Shown: piece by piece, positions 62,668-64,000 of the stretch | How positions within the stretch are numbered: the first letter of the stretch is position 1 | Layout of the letters: each line of letters opens with the position of its first letter | Assembly: GCA_003342895.1 (NCBI GenBank) | Contig: PTFA01000158.1 | Location: 507,921-571,920 of the forward strand | Length of the DNA stretch: 64,000 bases | Reading direction: 5' to 3' | Origin: Casuarius casuarius | Lineage: Eukaryota; Chordata; Aves; Casuariiformes; Casuariidae | Made by a program: the position numbers and the translations under genes | The notes under the pieces: generated by a model | What the model was told of the DNA's origin: nothing | The model's input: only the letters and a program-made list of their open reading frames with translations | Database searches by the model: none

Positions 62668-62722
62668 CTTGATACTCTCCATCATGCTTTTGCTCTTGCA
62701 TGGGAAGACCTCCCTATAAACA
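62668..62722 (-). repeat. Inverted repeat copy A (pairs with 63314-63368)
   Basis: On the minus strand this 55-bp block begins TGTTTATAGGGAGGTCTTCC. It matches 42 of 55 positions with the plus-strand block at 63314-63368 by my hand alignment. Family unknown. Confidence 0.65.
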
Positions 62723-63313
62723 GTCACAGGATTCCCTGAAAATACCTACAAATGTCTCATTATACTTCTCAGATCCCTCGTCTGAATTCCTTGCTCTTGT
62801 GATGTTTGCAAGGAACTTGACAGTGAGTTTAAAGCATATGTCTCTATGTCCCAGCCTGATGGAGCTGGAACATCTTCTGTGAATCAGACTCCTGGGAAAA
62901 TGAGTGGTGCACGGATAACAAACCGATGTTTCTGCATAGCGATAGTTAGAGTAAGCTTCAAGAGGGGAGCCTTGCTGCTTTAAATGTAGACACATGAGAA
63001 CCTGGACTGCCCCAGGGTGGTTTATCAAGCAAGATGCCTTTTGCTGACTCTGCTCATTTGTATTGCAGTAGCACCGAGTGGCCCCATCCTTGCTCTGCTA
63101 GTACCTGCGCAAAGAGAAAGCAGAGTCTGTCCCCATCTTGCAGAGCTTTATGGTGAGTGACAGCAGATCAGGGTCGCAGACAGCCGGGGGAAGGCCAGGG
63201 AACAGTGAGACCATTATTTTGAGCAGCAGCGACAGCCTGCCAGCTGCCTACCTTTTGAGTTTACAGTAGGCATTGCAGCCCGAGATGACTTGGAGAGGAG
63301 ACAGCTTGGTGGA

Positions 63314-63368
63314 TGTTTACAGGGAGATCTTCCCACGCGTGAGGAAGAGCGTGCTTGACAGTGTGAAG
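63314..63368 (+). repeat. Inverted repeat copy B (pairs with 62668-62722)
   Basis: The block begins TGTTTACAGGGAGATCTTCC. In the frame of the ORF at 63273-63470 it reads VYREIFPRVRKSVLDSVK; copy A reads VYREVFPCKSKSMMESIK. The similarity is also visible at protein level. Confidence 0.65.
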
Positions 63369-64000
63369 GTGTGTGCTGTGAAAGTCTCTATGACAGTGAT
63401 GTGTAACGGGAAAAAGTGGCAGATAATGATTTATGAAGGTCTAGCTAAATTTGAAACACTTCTTAGCTGAAGACCTCTGAAAACAAAATTAAGCAAGTGT
63501 AACTTCCAGGGCTATCTGATATCTTTGTGTGTTAATATTCCTTGCGAAAATGGTAGCCATCTCAGAACGGCTGCTCGGAAGTGGCGTGGAGAAGGAGTAG
63601 TTGGCACCGTGCGCCGTGGTAAACGGCTGCTTATGTGTTGGCGATAATTAGCGGGATGTGGAGTAGACTGTGAAATAAATGCAAAAAGTAATCAGGACTG
63701 GGTGAGCCAATGGGAGCAAGGAGGAACAAAGGGAAACCCTGAACTTGTGAACCGCCAAAATTGTCCTTTAACAGTGGCTTTTGAATGGCTGCCAGTGATC
63801 CAAGATGAGATCTGTCAAGGCTGAAGAAGGACAATCGCTGCGACCGAGACACGAGGTCGAGTTGGATTAATTGTGAAGGGACTTTTTTTAATCCTAAAAG
63901 GACTCGTTGATGGACTTCCGCAGGAAAGAGCTCTTTTGCCAGCGTAGTTTAAGCTGGTTCTCCAAATGAATGACCTGCACTAACAGCAAATCTTTGTGTT

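Larger units (their letters stand above)
50892..64000 (+). other. RAB30: Probable first intron of RAB30 (continues past the window)
   Basis: Thirteen kilobases of AT-moderate DNA with no coding exon seen. I looked for the Rab start and P-loop coding sequence and did not find it. It holds an (AAT)n run (51093-51127), a 40-N gap, a MIR-like SINE, poly-A/T runs and possible conserved non-coding blocks. Confidence 0.45.

Noticed and set aside
63273..63470. 65-codon ORF as a RAB30 or other coding exon
   Set aside because: It has no Rab motif. The open frame coincides with the inverted repeat block, so repeat origin is more likely.
50892..64000. RAB30 coding exons
   Set aside because: No segment encoding the Rab start or the nucleotide-binding motifs was found on plus. 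The first coding exon is probably beyond 64 kb.

Overview
The window is vertebrate nuclear DNA, most likely from a bird and at least from a sauropsid. Introns are short, interspersed repeats are sparse, and the recognisable transposons are decayed CR1 LINE pieces plus an old MIR-like SINE. There are two assembly gaps: 21166-21415 (250 N) in a CpG island and 53715-53754 (40 N) inside a poly-T run.

The left third (about 1-20.8 kb) is one gene on the minus strand: PCF11, the scaffold subunit of cleavage factor II for mRNA 3'-end processing and RNA polymerase II termination. I assembled all 16 coding exons by hand. Every junction has GT/AG and the phases join into one 5127-nt reading frame (1708 codons plus stop). 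It holds an N-terminal CTD-interacting domain, a glutamine-rich coil, an RS/charged region, a long FEGP-repeat exon, two zinc-binding modules flanking a conserved linker, and the usual acidic C-terminus. The 3' UTR runs off the stop codon at 570 and has several poly(A) signals. Intron 1 is the largest intron. It starts at a weak 5' splice site and contains a cluster of poly(A) signals, which fits the known autoregulation of PCF11 by premature polyadenylation.

The PCF11 promoter is a CpG island (about 19.5-21.7 kb) with a YY1 motif, a row of CCAAT boxes and a short upstream ORF. Between about 21.9 and 49 kb lies intergenic DNA with decayed repeats and no convincing gene.

A second CpG island at 49.9-51.3 kb carries two ZNF143-type motifs, a CCAAT box and a CRE-like site. 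A plus-strand first exon ends at a consensus donor (50891/50892). Vertebrate synteny, with RAB30 divergent from PCF11, suggests this is the non-coding first exon of RAB30; no RAB30 coding sequence is visible up to 64 kb, so the rest would be its first intron. Minus-strand donor and acceptor sites at 49.3-49.8 kb look like a divergent lncRNA (RAB30-DT type).

I found no bacterial-style system, CRISPR array, tRNA or rRNA, and no wholly new gene system. The most interesting signals are the PCF11 intron-1 attenuation module, the frame-preserving 81-nt intron, the expanded FEGP array, and an unexplained inverted repeat pair near 62.7/63.3 kb.
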